A DNA stretch of 64,000 bases from Olavius sp. associated proteobacterium Delta 1 (GTDB taxonomy: Bacteria > Desulfobacterota > Desulfobacteria > Desulfobacterales > JAFDCJ01), in the NCBI GenBank assembly GCA_902749685.1, contig CACVKW010000182.1, positions 1-64,000 of the forward strand, read 5' to 3'. The notes beneath the pieces were generated by a model. That model worked only from the letters and a program-made list of their open reading frames with translations, searched no databases and was not told where the DNA came from. This document shows positions 1 to 8,674 of the stretch, piece by piece; within the stretch, counting starts at the first letter, position 1; each line of letters starts with the position of its first letter. The position numbers and the translations under genes were made by a program.

Positions 1-270
1 CAGTATCCAGAAACCAGAATCCAGGATCAGTCAATACTTTCAATGGTCTTCATATCAGCAGCTAAGTTGGATTTCAAAATTTTATGCAACTATAGGGTTT
101 ACGTTACTTACCATACCAGTTGATAATTTTCCCATTTTTAGATGGAAATTGACATTCAATGGGTGGTTCCGGAGACGACCAGCCGTGTGGCCAAAATAGA
201 CAATGAACGACTTCTTTATTTGCCTGCGTGAATGCTTTCTCGGCTTTATATTTTCCGCCCCAGATATCCC

Positions 271-1035
271 TTACAAGAATATTCCGCCTGAAGCTTCCAA
301 TCTCTGCCCATTTAACCAGCGCGCATCCTCCGAGCACAAAAACGCAATCACGCCACCGATATCATCAGGGACACCGACCCGACCCAGTGCAGTTTGGGAG
401 GCAATCATTTCTTTTACCTGGGGGTTGGCATCAAAAGCAGGCTTGGTAAAGTCGGTTTCAATGGCACCGGGTGCAACCAGGTTGGCGGTGATGCCTCTGG
501 CCCCCAGCTCTTTGGCGATGTAGCGCGTAAATGTTTCAATGGCACCTTTCATCGAGGCGTAGGCACTGTAGCCGGGCAGGGTAAAGCGTGACAGCCCGGA
601 AGAGATGTTAACGATGCGTCCGTTGTCATTCATAAGGGGAATCGCCTTTTGCGTCAGAAAATAAACGCCCTTGAAGTGAACATTAAACAACCGGTCAAAA
701 ACCTCCTCGGTCGTCTGCTCAATGGTTGCACGGCCCCCAATACCGGCATTGTTGATCAGATAATCAAATTTGTCTCTGCCCCACGTATCCTTCAATGTAT
801 TGGATACCCGGCTAATAAATCCGTCAAAAGTCTTAAAGTCCCCGACATCCAATTGAAGGGCGACCGCCCGTCGATCATGCGCTTTGATCTCAGAGACCAC
901 GGAATCTGCCTCTTCTTTGCGACTGTGATAGGTAATGATAGAATCTGCGCCATAACCGGCCAGACGCAATGCGATATTCTTACCCAGTCCCCGGCTCCCA
1001 CCGGTTACCAGGGCAATTTTTTGATCAAATTTCAT
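271..1035 (-). CDS. SDR-family NAD(P)-dependent oxidoreductase (FabG-like)
   Basis: A 254-residue classical short-chain dehydrogenase/reductase, full length for the family. The cofactor loop TGGSRGLG is at residues 11-18, the structural NNAG motif at 95-98, and the catalytic Ser146, Tyr159 and Lys163 (YASMK) are all in place. The C-terminus keeps the usual glycine pair in modified form (EASGGIFL). The ATG is preceded by AAGGAG a few bases upstream, which supports this start. It is a cytoplasmic enzyme; an Arg in the cofactor loop favours NADP(H), but the substrate cannot be read from the sequence. It stands alone, with decayed genes upstream and no recognisable partner. Family call is firm; specific role unknown. 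Confidence 0.9.
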   Translation of the reverse strand: MKFDQKIALVTGGSRGLGKNIALRLAGYGADSIITYHSRKEEADSVVSEIKAHDRRAVALQLDVGDFKTFDGFISRVSNTLKDTWGRDKFDYLINNAGIGGRATIEQTTEEVFDRLFNVHFKGVYFLTQKAIPLMNDNGRIVNISSGLSRFTLPGYSAYASMKGAIETFTRYIAKELGARGITANLVAPGAIETDFTKPAFDANPQVKEMIASQTALGRVGVPDDIGGVIAFLCSEDARWLNGQRLEASGGIFL

Positions 1036-1409
1036 AATAACTCCTTTATTTTCGAATCCTTTTATTAATGATTGCTTATGTAGGCCGCTATAATTTATAT
1101 TGGGGTAACCATGATCGAGCCGACAACCATGACAACCGACAAAAAATGTGAATTCAGCAGTAGTACATTTGTGATTTTTCTCTCCTTGGAATAAATTGTG
1201 AACACAACTAATTTAAATATTAAGGTTTCAAATAGATATCGCAAGTTTCGGTTTTTTTTCCGGTCCTTGAATTTCGTTTTTTTACCCTCTGGCTAATATC
1301 TGTTTTATGCAAAATCGACCCAAATAAATAAAGTTCACAGAGACCATCGTCCTGCTTGGCAATGTGTATTTGAGGATCAGACGCTAAGTTTTGGGCTGTG
1401 ATATGATGT
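1036..1409. other. intergenic, no recognised gene
   Basis: A 374-base AT-rich stretch between the SDR start and the photolyase remnant. Short open frames exist on both strands, but none has a convincing ribosome binding site or recognisable protein motif. It probably holds the promoter of the minus-strand SDR gene; I could not assign a clear -35/-10 pair. Confidence 0.4.
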
Positions 1410-1682
1410 TCACGCCTTGTTTGCCAGCGAATCAACTTTTTTTACATACCCCTTGATGTCGCACTTGCGTTCCAAACCGGAAGCGGCCATCTAGCGTACC
1501 TTGCCCAATATCGGCCGCTCAAACCCGGCACGGTCATGCACGCCGTAGACCCAGGCCACGCCGGTATAAGAGTTGGGGTCCCGCCCGTCCAGGAAATATT
1601 TGTTGTTAATGGCCAGTTCCCGGCGTATGATCAATTCTTCCAGAAATGAATCCTTGGCGGCTTGCAGACCACTATTTGACAA
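1410..1682 (-). pseudogene. remnant of class II CPD photolyase
   Basis: The minus strand encodes pieces of the C-terminal part of a class II deoxyribodipyrimidine photolyase (light-driven repair of UV dimers). [11 protein letters not shown] is followed directly by [19 protein letters not shown] and [16 protein letters not shown], blocks that in intact enzymes are separated by several dozen residues, so an internal segment is missing. A TAG at 1491-1493 interrupts the conserved KVRYM stretch, and the family-like tail MAASGLERKCDIKGYVKKV continues in the same frame to the stop at 1410. The N-terminal photolyase domain and most of the FAD-binding domain are absent. I see this as a deletion-decayed pseudogene, not a small functional protein. 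Confidence 0.75.
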
Positions 1683-2046
1683 TCACCCAGTCAACATCAT
1701 ACGGAACATATTTATGACCACCATTTTAATTGGAAGGAAATCAGCCTTCAATTGCCATAGAAAATTCAGATAGTACCAGCCGGTCTTGCCGCCGATATCG
1801 AGGGTTTCACCAACGGTTTCTTCGTCCTCAAGGCAGCCCATCAGATAGTCAATTACATCGCGGATGGCAATCGGTTGATTTAGTGACTCAACCCAGCGCG
1901 GCGTGGCCATGGCCGGCCTCCCAATTTATCAAGGGATCTGCCCATGGCCCGCACCAGGTATCCGGCATCGAGCAATGCCGGGATTAATCTGCCGCTGACA
2001 TACCCTGTGGCACCGGTCACCGGACTGGGAAATGATTTGATAGACA
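1683..2046 (-). pseudogene. remnant of NmrA-like SDR with DUF2867 domain
   Basis: Three pieces of an atypical SDR fused to DUF2867 are readable on the minus strand. The N-terminal Rossmann start (TGATGYVSGRLIPALLDAGY, then GRSLDKLGGRPW) is joined out of frame to the distal segment TPRWVESLNQPIAIRDVIDY, which ends LDIGG. This is followed by the start of the DUF2867 part (KTGWYYLNFLWQLK), after which similarity stops. Roughly one hundred or more residues are missing at the first junction and most of DUF2867 at the second. It abuts the photolyase remnant in the same orientation, so the two probably decayed from one ancestral operon by successive deletions. Confidence 0.7.
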
Positions 2047-2337
2047 CGGTTTGTCGTTCCTGCTTTGAGGTGGTTTAGTTGTAGTTCCGGGCCTGGTAGG
2101 ACCGGATTTTATTTATCCCCATGGTAAATCCGTATTTAATTCTCAGAACTAAAATTTTGATATTTAATTCAATCAGCCAATCAAGATATTCGGTAAAGTA
2201 TGCATATCAGCAGGGATTGAACAATACATTTACTTTCCGTTCCCGACAAGCGGTAGTTCTTTGTCTACCTTAAAAAAAACAAGTAACCTGTCTTCACCTT
2301 TTCCATAGGCATGAATGAATCAAAATTTAAAATGGCA

Positions 2338-2366
2338 AAGGCAGAACCCTGTGTGGATTCTGCCTT
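2338..2366 (-). terminator. rho-independent terminator after the 45-aa gene
   Basis: A perfect 9-bp inverted repeat (AAGGCAGAA / TTCTGCCTT) with an 11-nt loop. On the minus strand it lies downstream of the small gene at 2420-2557 and is followed by a T-rich run (TTTGCCATTTTAAA). Position and orientation fit intrinsic termination of that transcript; the T-tract is interrupted, so efficiency is uncertain. Confidence 0.6.
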
Positions 2367-2419
2367 GTGTGGTATCAAGTTATATCACTTTTTAAGTACG
2401 AGCACTTTCGCAGCTTTGG

Positions 2420-2557
2420 CTATCCCGCGACATCGATTCCGGGATCACACCCCAGATGCGGGTCTTTGTTTTCACACTCAAAGTTTTTCTCACGTGAGTC
2501 GACGTGTCCTTCTTCTCTTTCTTCTTCGGTTTCAATGTGGCTATCTGTATCGGCCAT
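2420..2557 (-). CDS. 45-residue acidic small protein of unknown function
   Basis: A short minus-strand frame starts with ATG at 2557 and is preceded by a textbook Shine-Dalgarno sequence AGGAGG seven bases upstream. It encodes 45 residues: a very acidic N-terminal half (MADTDSHIETEEEREEG) and a C-terminal half with two cysteines in the pattern FECENKDPHLGCDPGIDV. A hairpin terminator follows at 2338-2366, so start signal, frame and terminator form a coherent monocistronic unit. There is no signal peptide or membrane segment, so it should be cytoplasmic. I do not recognise the family; the paired cysteines (C-x8-C) could bind metal or form a disulfide, but that is speculation. Confidence 0.65.
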   Translation of the reverse strand: MADTDSHIETEEEREEGHVDSREKNFECENKDPHLGCDPGIDVAG

Positions 2558-2699
2558 GATAAGACCTCCTTGGGGATTTAGTTTAAAACTTCTTAGTAGA
2601 GAAGATACTCACTGCGTCGAAAAGGTCAAGAAGGATGATGGTCGATTTTATCTCATTAATTTTCACGCTAAGGGCGAGCGGGAGGCTTGTATCGGGTGG

Positions 2700-4154
2700 T
2701 CAAAAATATTTGAACATACCCACCCGATCTTCTTCCGCGGGCTGTTCCGGTCCCCTGACACTGTAGAAGAAGACAAAGACCCACGCCGGCCACAGCTGAA
2801 TGAACAGCCGCCTGAGCGAAGAATCGATTTGCCATCTCAAATCATAGGTTGTAATCACATAAGCAAATGTATAACCGCACAGCATCAGGAGCAGCAATAG
2901 GACATGGGATAATAGGTGTTTTTTTACCTTGCCGGATCGGTCAAGGCCGGAAAATAAAAAATACGCGGCCATCAGGATAACGATCTTGTCGTTAAAAAAA
3001 TAAACTTTTTTAAGAATCTCGCTAATGACGATGATATAACGGTCCAGGTCCAAAAGATGGACAACTGAATTCTTTAAGTTGTAGATATTGACCAGATCGT
3101 TGCGGGGTGCAAAGTTTAGCTTAAAATAAATCAGCGTTCCCATGACCGGCAGCGTGCCCAGGAGAAAATAATAAAATTCTTTGATCAAATTAGACCAATC
3201 GTTTTTGCCTATCTGACCGATAAAGCGAACCAGAATGACCAGTACGAAAAACACCAAACCTTCATTTTTGGTCCAGGCAGCACATGAGGCCGTAAATCCG
3301 GCTAAAACTATCGTTTGCATAGAAATTACCGGAAAACGATCTTTGAGGGCCAACAACGCGATGGTGCTCAAGATAAAGAAAGCCAACGGGACATCGCCGT
3401 ATTGATCGGTCCCCAGATGCAGGAATTGGGTGGATACAAGCATCAACAGGACGGCCAGATAACCCTGATTTCGGTTTCGCAGCAATGCCAGCGATGCGTA
3501 CAACACAAGATAGGTTCCAAAAGTAAAAATGCCGGCGATCATGATCGGAATCGCGACATGATCACTGCCGATTATCTGCCAGCCACGGTAGACGGAGCCG
3601 GTAATTAAAAGCGGATAATCCGGGGCATGACCCTGGTCATCGATGAGTTCACCTTTGGAAGCGACTGGCGTGTAAAAGGCATGTTGCCATTGGTCACCAC
3701 CTCTAAACATCCACCGCGCACGATAATTCCAGACAATCCGCGTGTCAACCGTACCGTGGGGATCCTCGATAAATGTTTTCAGCCCGAAAGAACCCGCAGA
3801 AATAAGCAGCAAAATGATTACAAGTTTTTTTAACCATTTGATCGGAACGTCATGCGCCGGACCATCGGGTGTCAATTCGTTTTGGCTGCCGGACTTAATA
3901 TTTTGAAAGCGATAAAAGGCAACAATGGTCAGGAGGATTGCGCTGCCGACTTCAAAAACGTGATAAGCCGCGTCAGGGCGTCCAAACCAGGCCAGCCATA
4001 AGAATATTGTCGCAGACGTAAGGCCCAGACCGATACCGGATCCCAAACAAACCGTAAAGACGGCACCGGCTCCCTTCAGGCTGAACTCCGGGAATACCAT
4101 GACGACGATTGCGATTCCGATCAGAATAGGTGGAATAAACGCCAAAATTTCCAT
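2700..4154 (-). CDS. polytopic GT-C-like membrane protein (copy A)
   Basis: A 484-residue integral membrane protein with about ten or more hydrophobic segments and a long loop after the third or fourth helix containing DPHGTVDTRIVWNYRARW (from residue 131), then RGGDQW. The arrangement resembles GT-C glycosyltransferases that use lipid-phosphate sugars (ArnT/PMT type). The whole protein is paralogous to the plus-strand gene at 5515-6942, sharing IWN/VWN-RARW-RGGDQW, WTKNEGLVF, FKLNFAP and LWPAWVFVFFY blocks. Where the other copy has WDAW this one has VDTR, so the putative catalytic loop has diverged. Its ATG overlaps the stop of the upstream small gene by one base (TAATG), implying translational coupling. 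The donor and acceptor are unknown. Confidence 0.7.
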   Translation of the reverse strand: MEILAFIPPILIGIAIVVMVFPEFSLKGAGAVFTVCLGSGIGLGLTSATIFLWLAWFGRPDAAYHVFEVGSAILLTIVAFYRFQNIKSGSQNELTPDGPAHDVPIKWLKKLVIILLLISAGSFGLKTFIEDPHGTVDTRIVWNYRARWMFRGGDQWQHAFYTPVASKGELIDDQGHAPDYPLLITGSVYRGWQIIGSDHVAIPIMIAGIFTFGTYLVLYASLALLRNRNQGYLAVLLMLVSTQFLHLGTDQYGDVPLAFFILSTIALLALKDRFPVISMQTIVLAGFTASCAAWTKNEGLVFFVLVILVRFIGQIGKNDWSNLIKEFYYFLLGTLPVMGTLIYFKLNFAPRNDLVNIYNLKNSVVHLLDLDRYIIVISEILKKVYFFNDKIVILMAAYFLFSGLDRSGKVKKHLLSHVLLLLLMLCGYTFAYVITTYDLRWQIDSSLRRLFIQLWPAWVFVFFYSVRGPEQPAEEDRVGMFKYF

Positions 4155-4603
4155 TATTTAGCGATCCTTCTAAAAAGCATGACCCCGTTGCCATAGTTCT
4201 TCAACAATTGATAACCTTTGAAGCTGGGAATCCCGGGTGTATCTAAATATTGTACGACCAGCAGGTCATGTTTTGGGTTCAGATCCCTCACCAAGCGTGC
4301 GGGTACCAGGGCATAACGCACGTAGAGAAAATCCCCGTTCTCACGATGTTGATCAGAAACAAAATTGACCGAAGCATGCGCAGGCAGGTCTGGCCTGACA
4401 GCGGCGAATCGTTCTTCATAGTAGGCTCCGGGACTGAATCTTTTATCGACTATAATCTCCTTAACAACGGTCAGAAAATAGACCGGGACGATAAAAAAGG
4501 CCGGGACCACAATCAGCAGGACTGCCCCGCGCACGGACGGGAAATACCGGTTTATTCGAGCCTTACAATAGGCTTTAAAGATTTCAATTTTTTCTTTAAG
4601 CAT
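4154..4603 (-). CDS. small membrane-anchored protein, partner of the GT-C-like protein (copy A)
   Basis: A 149-residue protein with one strong N-terminal transmembrane segment (about residues 26-48) after a basic cytoplasmic stretch, then an extracytoplasmic domain of about 95 residues. It is paralogous to the product of 5090-5515: both carry YEERFAAV/YEKRFAAL, DLPxHAxVNFVS, RYxLxPARL and YGNGVML. The one-base stop/start overlap with the downstream GT-C-like gene is also conserved between the two copies. This suggests an obligate accessory subunit, perhaps binding substrate in the periplasm. No known domain is recognised. Confidence 0.65.
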   Translation of the reverse strand: MLKEKIEIFKAYCKARINRYFPSVRGAVLLIVVPAFFIVPVYFLTVVKEIIVDKRFSPGAYYEERFAAVRPDLPAHASVNFVSDQHRENGDFLYVRYALVPARLVRDLNPKHDLLVVQYLDTPGIPSFKGYQLLKNYGNGVMLFRRIAK

Positions 4604-4781
4604 GGGATAAGATCTCGCAGCGTTGGATTACCTGAATTTTGCACGGATTAGGATAAAAGCAAACAGGACCTAATTATTCTATTGATTTTAATAAGTTATG
4701 GCCGAACAATCTGCCCTATATTTTTGGTGTTGTCAAGTCTCATTTACACTTTTTCCATCACAATCCCATGTTCATAACGGG

Positions 4782-4810
4782 TTGACTTTTACATCAAGCA
4801 CTTATATAAA
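4782..4810 (+). promoter_or_regulatory. candidate sigma-70 promoter for the 5090-6942 operon
   Basis: TTGACT at 4782-4787, a 17-bp spacer and TATAAA at 4805-4810 match the housekeeping promoter pattern and point toward the plus-strand pair starting at 5090. A leader of about 270 nt would result. The rest of the 486-base region between the two divergent operons (4604-5089) is AT-rich and holds no recognised gene. Confidence 0.5.
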
Positions 4811-5089
4811 TTTCCTCGTTCAAATTGCTTTCATACCGGAGTTTGCCGATAGTTTATCGGTTTTGACAATCATGTTTGTACATCAAGCCATCAAGCCCCC
4901 ACTAATTTACGATCTTGCTCTGGTATTTCAAACCCGGCTCAGAAGATTTTGCGATAAATTTTATGGAGCTGAAAATATACTGGAATCCGGGAAAATGGTT
5001 GACTCAGGCATATGATGGTCTCCATTATTATTCCCTGCCACAATGAATTAAATCCAATTTGGAAATCGTGAACCGAGTCAAAGCGATTA

Positions 5090-5515
5090 ATGATTAAATT
5101 ATATCTTAAGAACAAACTAAATGGGTATTTCTCATCCGTAAGGGGCGCGGTTTGGCTTATTGTTTTACCTGCCGTATTAATTATAATCTTTTATTTTTTT
5201 AGTTCCTTCAGCGACATTGTTATCAAAAAAGAACGCAGCAAAATGATTGACTATGAGAAAAGATTTGCGGCCCTGAAAAAAGACCTTCCCGGGCATGCGT
5301 TTGTCAATTTTGTCTCAAATCAAGACCCCATCAGGGATTACTTTGCGGCACGTTATGTACTGATACCAGCCCGCTTATTGCGCGGGTTGGAACCGCAACA
5401 AAACTATTTAGTCGCTCAGTTTTCGGATCAAACCAAACCTCCCGATTTTAAGGGATACACGTTGAAAAAGGATTATGGGAATGGCGTCATGCTGTATTCA
5501 AGGAGTGTTGACTAA
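5090..5515 (+). CDS. small membrane-anchored protein, partner of the GT-C-like protein (copy B)
   Basis: A 141-residue protein with a single transmembrane segment (about residues 18-40) and an outside domain, paralogous to 4154-4603 on the opposite strand. Shared blocks include SSVRGAVWLIV/PSVRGAVLLIV, KRFAALKKDLPGHAFVNFVS and KDYGNGVMLYS. Its stop codon overlaps the ATG of the next gene in TAATG, exactly as in copy A, which argues that the pair was duplicated as a unit and works together. No strong Shine-Dalgarno precedes the ATG. Function is unknown; an accessory role for the membrane glycosyltransferase is inferred from coupling. Confidence 0.65.
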   Translation: MIKLYLKNKLNGYFSSVRGAVWLIVLPAVLIIIFYFFSSFSDIVIKKERSKMIDYEKRFAALKKDLPGHAFVNFVSNQDPIRDYFAARYVLIPARLLRGLEPQQNYLVAQFSDQTKPPDFKGYTLKKDYGNGVMLYSRSVD

Positions 5516-6942
5516 TGTACCCATTAGCGGTTTTTTCGCCTTTTCTGATTGGCACATCCATTATCGCAATCCTGTTTCCAAAAGATAGCTTAAGGAAGGT
5601 CAATTTATTAATAAGCATTTGCTTGGGGATAGGCTTGGGATTGGGTATTACGTCTTCGCTGGCATTTCTATGGCTCGCCACTGATGGACAGCTGACTTCC
5701 CAATATTATATCGGCGAATTTAGCTTGGCCGTTATCCTTGCATTTTCTGCCGGCTATCGCATCGCTACTTTAAAAAAGACTCAAAGTGATCCTGTATTAT
5801 GTTCAAACCCTGAATACAGCAGCTTAGGATGGTTAAAAAATATTTTCCTGATTTTGCTGTTGTTTTCTGTGGCTTCATTCCTTTTAAAAACATTTGGAGA
5901 TTCTCCCCATGGTAAATGGGATGCATGGGCAATCTGGAACTTCCGGGCACGATGGTTATTTCGTGGTGGGGATCAGTGGGCCTATGGGTTTTCTAATTAT
6001 GTTATTGATTCCCACCCGGATTATCCACAGCTGTTACCGGTTTCAGTGTTTCGGGGTTGGAACTTAGTCGGAAAAGACACAATCACGATCCCAATTTTAA
6101 TTGCCGGGTTTTTTACTTTTGGATCCATATTGCTGATATTGTCCTCTATCGCCAGGTTTCGCGGACCAAACCAGGGATATCTCGCAGCTGTCACAATGCT
6201 TCTGACCACCAAGTTTTTAAAAGTTGGTGCTCACCAGTATAGTGATAACCCACTGGCTTTCTATATTTTGAGCACGATCATCTTATTTAGCATAAAGAAA
6301 CGATATCCGGCTGCAGCATTACGGATCATGTTTTTGGCGGGAATGACGACCTCGTGTGCGTTTTGGACGAAAAATGAAGGTCTGGTATTTTGTGTCTTGA
6401 TCATCCTGGTTCATTTCATTGGCGATATGATCCTAAATGATTGGCGTCGATCATTAAAAGAATTTTCCAGTTTTATTTCGGGATTGACACCCGTCTTAGG
6501 TACCTGGATTTTGTTTAAGTTGAAATTTGCACCGCCCAACGATATTGTAAATTTGAATAGGTTATCAGATTTTGGGAATAATCTTTTGGATTTTGACCGA
6601 TACCATATGGTCTTAGTTGCTTTTGTAAAAGAAATATTTTTTTTCAACGATGGTGTCTTTTTTCTTTTGGTTGTATATTTATCAATTTCCGGCATAAATA
6701 AAGTGCTTCTAAAAGATCGACAATTTTTGGCTCAAGCGGCATTGCCGGTTTTATTGCTGGGATGCTATTTTTTTACATATGTGATTTTCTCTCACAATAA
6801 TCTGAATAATTTGGAATGGCACCTCGGTAGCTCGTTGGACAGGCTTGTGATTCACATCTGGCCCGCCTGGGTTTTTCTCTTTTTTTATGGCGTTGATGGA
6901 CCGGAAAAATCACCTGTCAGCAAAACCAAAAACGGGATATAA
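5515..6942 (+). CDS. polytopic GT-C-like membrane protein (copy B)
   Basis: A 475-residue multi-helix membrane protein paralogous to 2700-4154. After the first helices the conserved loop reads SPHGKWDAWAIWNFRARWLF, then RGGDQW; the WDAW element and the Asp within it fit the first extracytoplasmic loop of GT-C enzymes, where an acidic residue acts in catalysis. HQYSDNPLAFYILSTI and AFWTKNEGLVF are further blocks shared with copy A. A GT39-like transferase follows three bases after its stop, so the three plus-strand genes probably form one transcript for lipid-linked sugar transfer at the outer face of the inner membrane. Substrate not determinable. Confidence 0.7.
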   Translation: MYPLAVFSPFLIGTSIIAILFPKDSLRKVNLLISICLGIGLGLGITSSLAFLWLATDGQLTSQYYIGEFSLAVILAFSAGYRIATLKKTQSDPVLCSNPEYSSLGWLKNIFLILLLFSVASFLLKTFGDSPHGKWDAWAIWNFRARWLFRGGDQWAYGFSNYVIDSHPDYPQLLPVSVFRGWNLVGKDTITIPILIAGFFTFGSILLILSSIARFRGPNQGYLAAVTMLLTTKFLKVGAHQYSDNPLAFYILSTIILFSIKKRYPAAALRIMFLAGMTTSCAFWTKNEGLVFCVLIILVHFIGDMILNDWRRSLKEFSSFISGLTPVLGTWILFKLKFAPPNDIVNLNRLSDFGNNLLDFDRYHMVLVAFVKEIFFFNDGVFFLLVVYLSISGINKVLLKDRQFLAQAALPVLLLGCYFFTYVIFSHNNLNNLEWHLGSSLDRLVIHIWPAWVFLFFYGVDGPEKSPVSKTKNGI

Positions 6943-6945
6943 AAT

Positions 6946-8394
6946 TTGAAAAAAGCAATTCTTGTGCTCTCACGATTATCATCCAATAAGCTTCTAATCC
7001 TGTTCGTTTTCTCACTCTATTTTTTATTGATCGGCCACAAGCTGATGCGCTTGGGGATATACGGCGACGGAATTGAATATGCCAATGTTGCCAGAAACAT
7101 GGCAGACGGTTTGGGTTCATTCTGGAAACCTTATCATGATGACTTTGGATACCTTGTATTCCACGAGCACCCGCCTCTGATATTTTGGATTCAGTCTATT
7201 TTCTTCCGAATCTTCGGTGACGGGCCCTATCTCGAGACATTCTATGGGTTTTTCATGGGTATGTTAATTCTGTTTTGGACCGGCTTATTCTGGCAACAGG
7301 TCCGGCGAGATTTTCAGTGTCCGGATATCGGCAGCTGGTGGCCGATGCTGCTGCTGGTGCCGCTGCCGATATTTACCTACATCCTGGCGATAAATCGAAT
7401 TGTCAATACATGGATGCTGCTGGCCATTATCGCTGCCTATCTGGCATATCTCAGCACGGTTAAAACAAGACACACCGTATATTTCAGCATACTTGCCGGC
7501 AGTGCTGTATACCTGGGGTTCATTGCCAAGGGGCCGGTGGCATTTTTCCAGTTTGCGGTGCCGTTGCTGGCGTGGTTGACATTAAAAGCGAATTTCTCTA
7601 AAGCTTTGACCGCAACGCTTTTATCCCTTGTCACCTTTGCGGTTATCCTGCTGGCAACATTTTATTTTTATCCGGACAGCGTTAAATTCTGGCAGGGATT
7701 CTGGCAGGCCCAGGTTATGGCGAGCTTAAAAAGCGTGAGAGGCTCCGGCCGTCCCCATTGGCATCTTTTGGAGCGCTGGATATCGGAGATGATTGTTCCT
7801 TTTCTGATTGCCGGGGTGTTCATGCTGGCTTTCAAAGTACCGTTTCGCAAAATACGATTTAATCGCCAGTCCCGGTTTTTTTTACTAACCGCACTGGCGG
7901 GCAGTTTGCCGTTTTTGATCAGCACCCGCCAGCACGGGCGCTACATTTTACATTCCTATCCCTTTTTTGTTTTATGCCTGGCGTTTGTCACCGAGAACCT
8001 GGCGGTTCGAATTGAATCTGTTTTAACGAGAAAAAACGTCATGCGAATCAGCGTCGTCATTTTCGCAGCCATTTTTCTAATTGCAGCCATTGTCAGCATG
8101 CTCTATACCAAAGACCAGGTCGCCCGCCGCAAGCCTTTCTACCGTGATATTTATTTGCAGAAAATAAAGCTGCCGCAACGCATCATCGTGTCTGTTTGTC
8201 CGAAGGATATCATTCATCATGACTGGCTTTTTGCCGATATGCAGCGATTTTACCGCAGCAGCTTAACACCGCAGATGGGCTACGAGTATCTGATCATCGC
8301 CAAGGAAAGCGACTGCAACGTGCCGCAAGGGTATCAAAGGATAAATCGAGAACCGACTATTAAGTATTGGTTTTACCAAAAAGTCAGCCCTTAG
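6946..8394 (+). CDS. GT39/ArnT-like membrane glycosyltransferase
   Basis: A 482-residue polytopic protein. The first periplasmic loop contains GDGIEYANVARNMADG, the form of the DE-x-YA-x-VARxM signature of ArnT/PMT (GT39/GT83) enzymes, and HEHPPLIFWIQ follows as expected. Such enzymes transfer a sugar from a polyprenyl-phosphate donor to lipid or protein acceptors outside the inner membrane. The C-terminal 100 residues form a soluble domain. The start is TTG, three bases after the stop of the preceding gene; no better start lies nearby. The neighbouring GT-C-like proteins suggest a shared pathway. Family confident, substrate unknown. Confidence 0.8.
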   Translation: MKKAILVLSRLSSNKLLILFVFSLYFLLIGHKLMRLGIYGDGIEYANVARNMADGLGSFWKPYHDDFGYLVFHEHPPLIFWIQSIFFRIFGDGPYLETFYGFFMGMLILFWTGLFWQQVRRDFQCPDIGSWWPMLLLVPLPIFTYILAINRIVNTWMLLAIIAAYLAYLSTVKTRHTVYFSILAGSAVYLGFIAKGPVAFFQFAVPLLAWLTLKANFSKALTATLLSLVTFAVILLATFYFYPDSVKFWQGFWQAQVMASLKSVRGSGRPHWHLLERWISEMIVPFLIAGVFMLAFKVPFRKIRFNRQSRFFLLTALAGSLPFLISTRQHGRYILHSYPFFVLCLAFVTENLAVRIESVLTRKNVMRISVVIFAAIFLIAAIVSMLYTKDQVARRKPFYRDIYLQKIKLPQRIIVSVCPKDIIHHDWLFADMQRFYRSSLTPQMGYEYLIIAKESDCNVPQGYQRINREPTIKYWFYQKVSP

Positions 8395-8483
8395 CTACCC
8401 TGCAACAATAACAAAATGAAATTCCGCAGGTCACTATCTCCGCTCGGATAGAAATTACCGCTTCGATAGCCCAGCTGTATTTT

Positions 8484-8655
8484 AAAGCGAACCGCAGAAT
8501 ATCGAATATCGAACCGCAGAATTACGAAGGATGGAATCGCTTCTCTCAATCTTTCTTTATTTTAAAATAGACCGTTCGACACAGAGGCTCACGACAGGCA
8601 GAATACATTACTTCGACATTCGATATTCATGATTCGATATTCGATATTCGCTTTT
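8484..8655. repeat. palindromic intergenic element, copy 1
   Basis: A 172-bp element opening with AAAGCGAACCGCAGAATATC and closing with CGATATTCGATATTCGCTTT, so its ends are imperfect inverted repeats. The middle carries a GGATGGAATCGCTTC-type segment and an ATTACTTCGACATTCG segment also found in the copies near 10704, 19071, 20073 and 53198. It fills most of the gap between two convergent genes. Confidence 0.75.
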
Positions 8656-8674
8656 AGATAAAGGCATTAAGGAG

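Noticed and set aside
104-337. Open frame of 77 codons on the minus strand, downstream of the SDR gene
   Set aside because: Overlaps the SDR 3' end, has no ribosome binding site and no recognisable motif.
1491-1493. TAG within the photolyase remnant as a possible recoded (pyrrolysine) codon
   Set aside because: The surrounding gene has large internal deletions, so a plain nonsense mutation in a dead gene is the simple explanation.
2311-2900. Plus-strand open frames opposite the 45-aa gene and the GT-C-like gene
   Set aside because: They are antisense shadows of the minus-strand genes and lack start signals.
4698-5015. 105-codon frame between the divergent GT-C operons
   Set aside because: It runs through the promoter region and has no domain; AT-rich chance frame.
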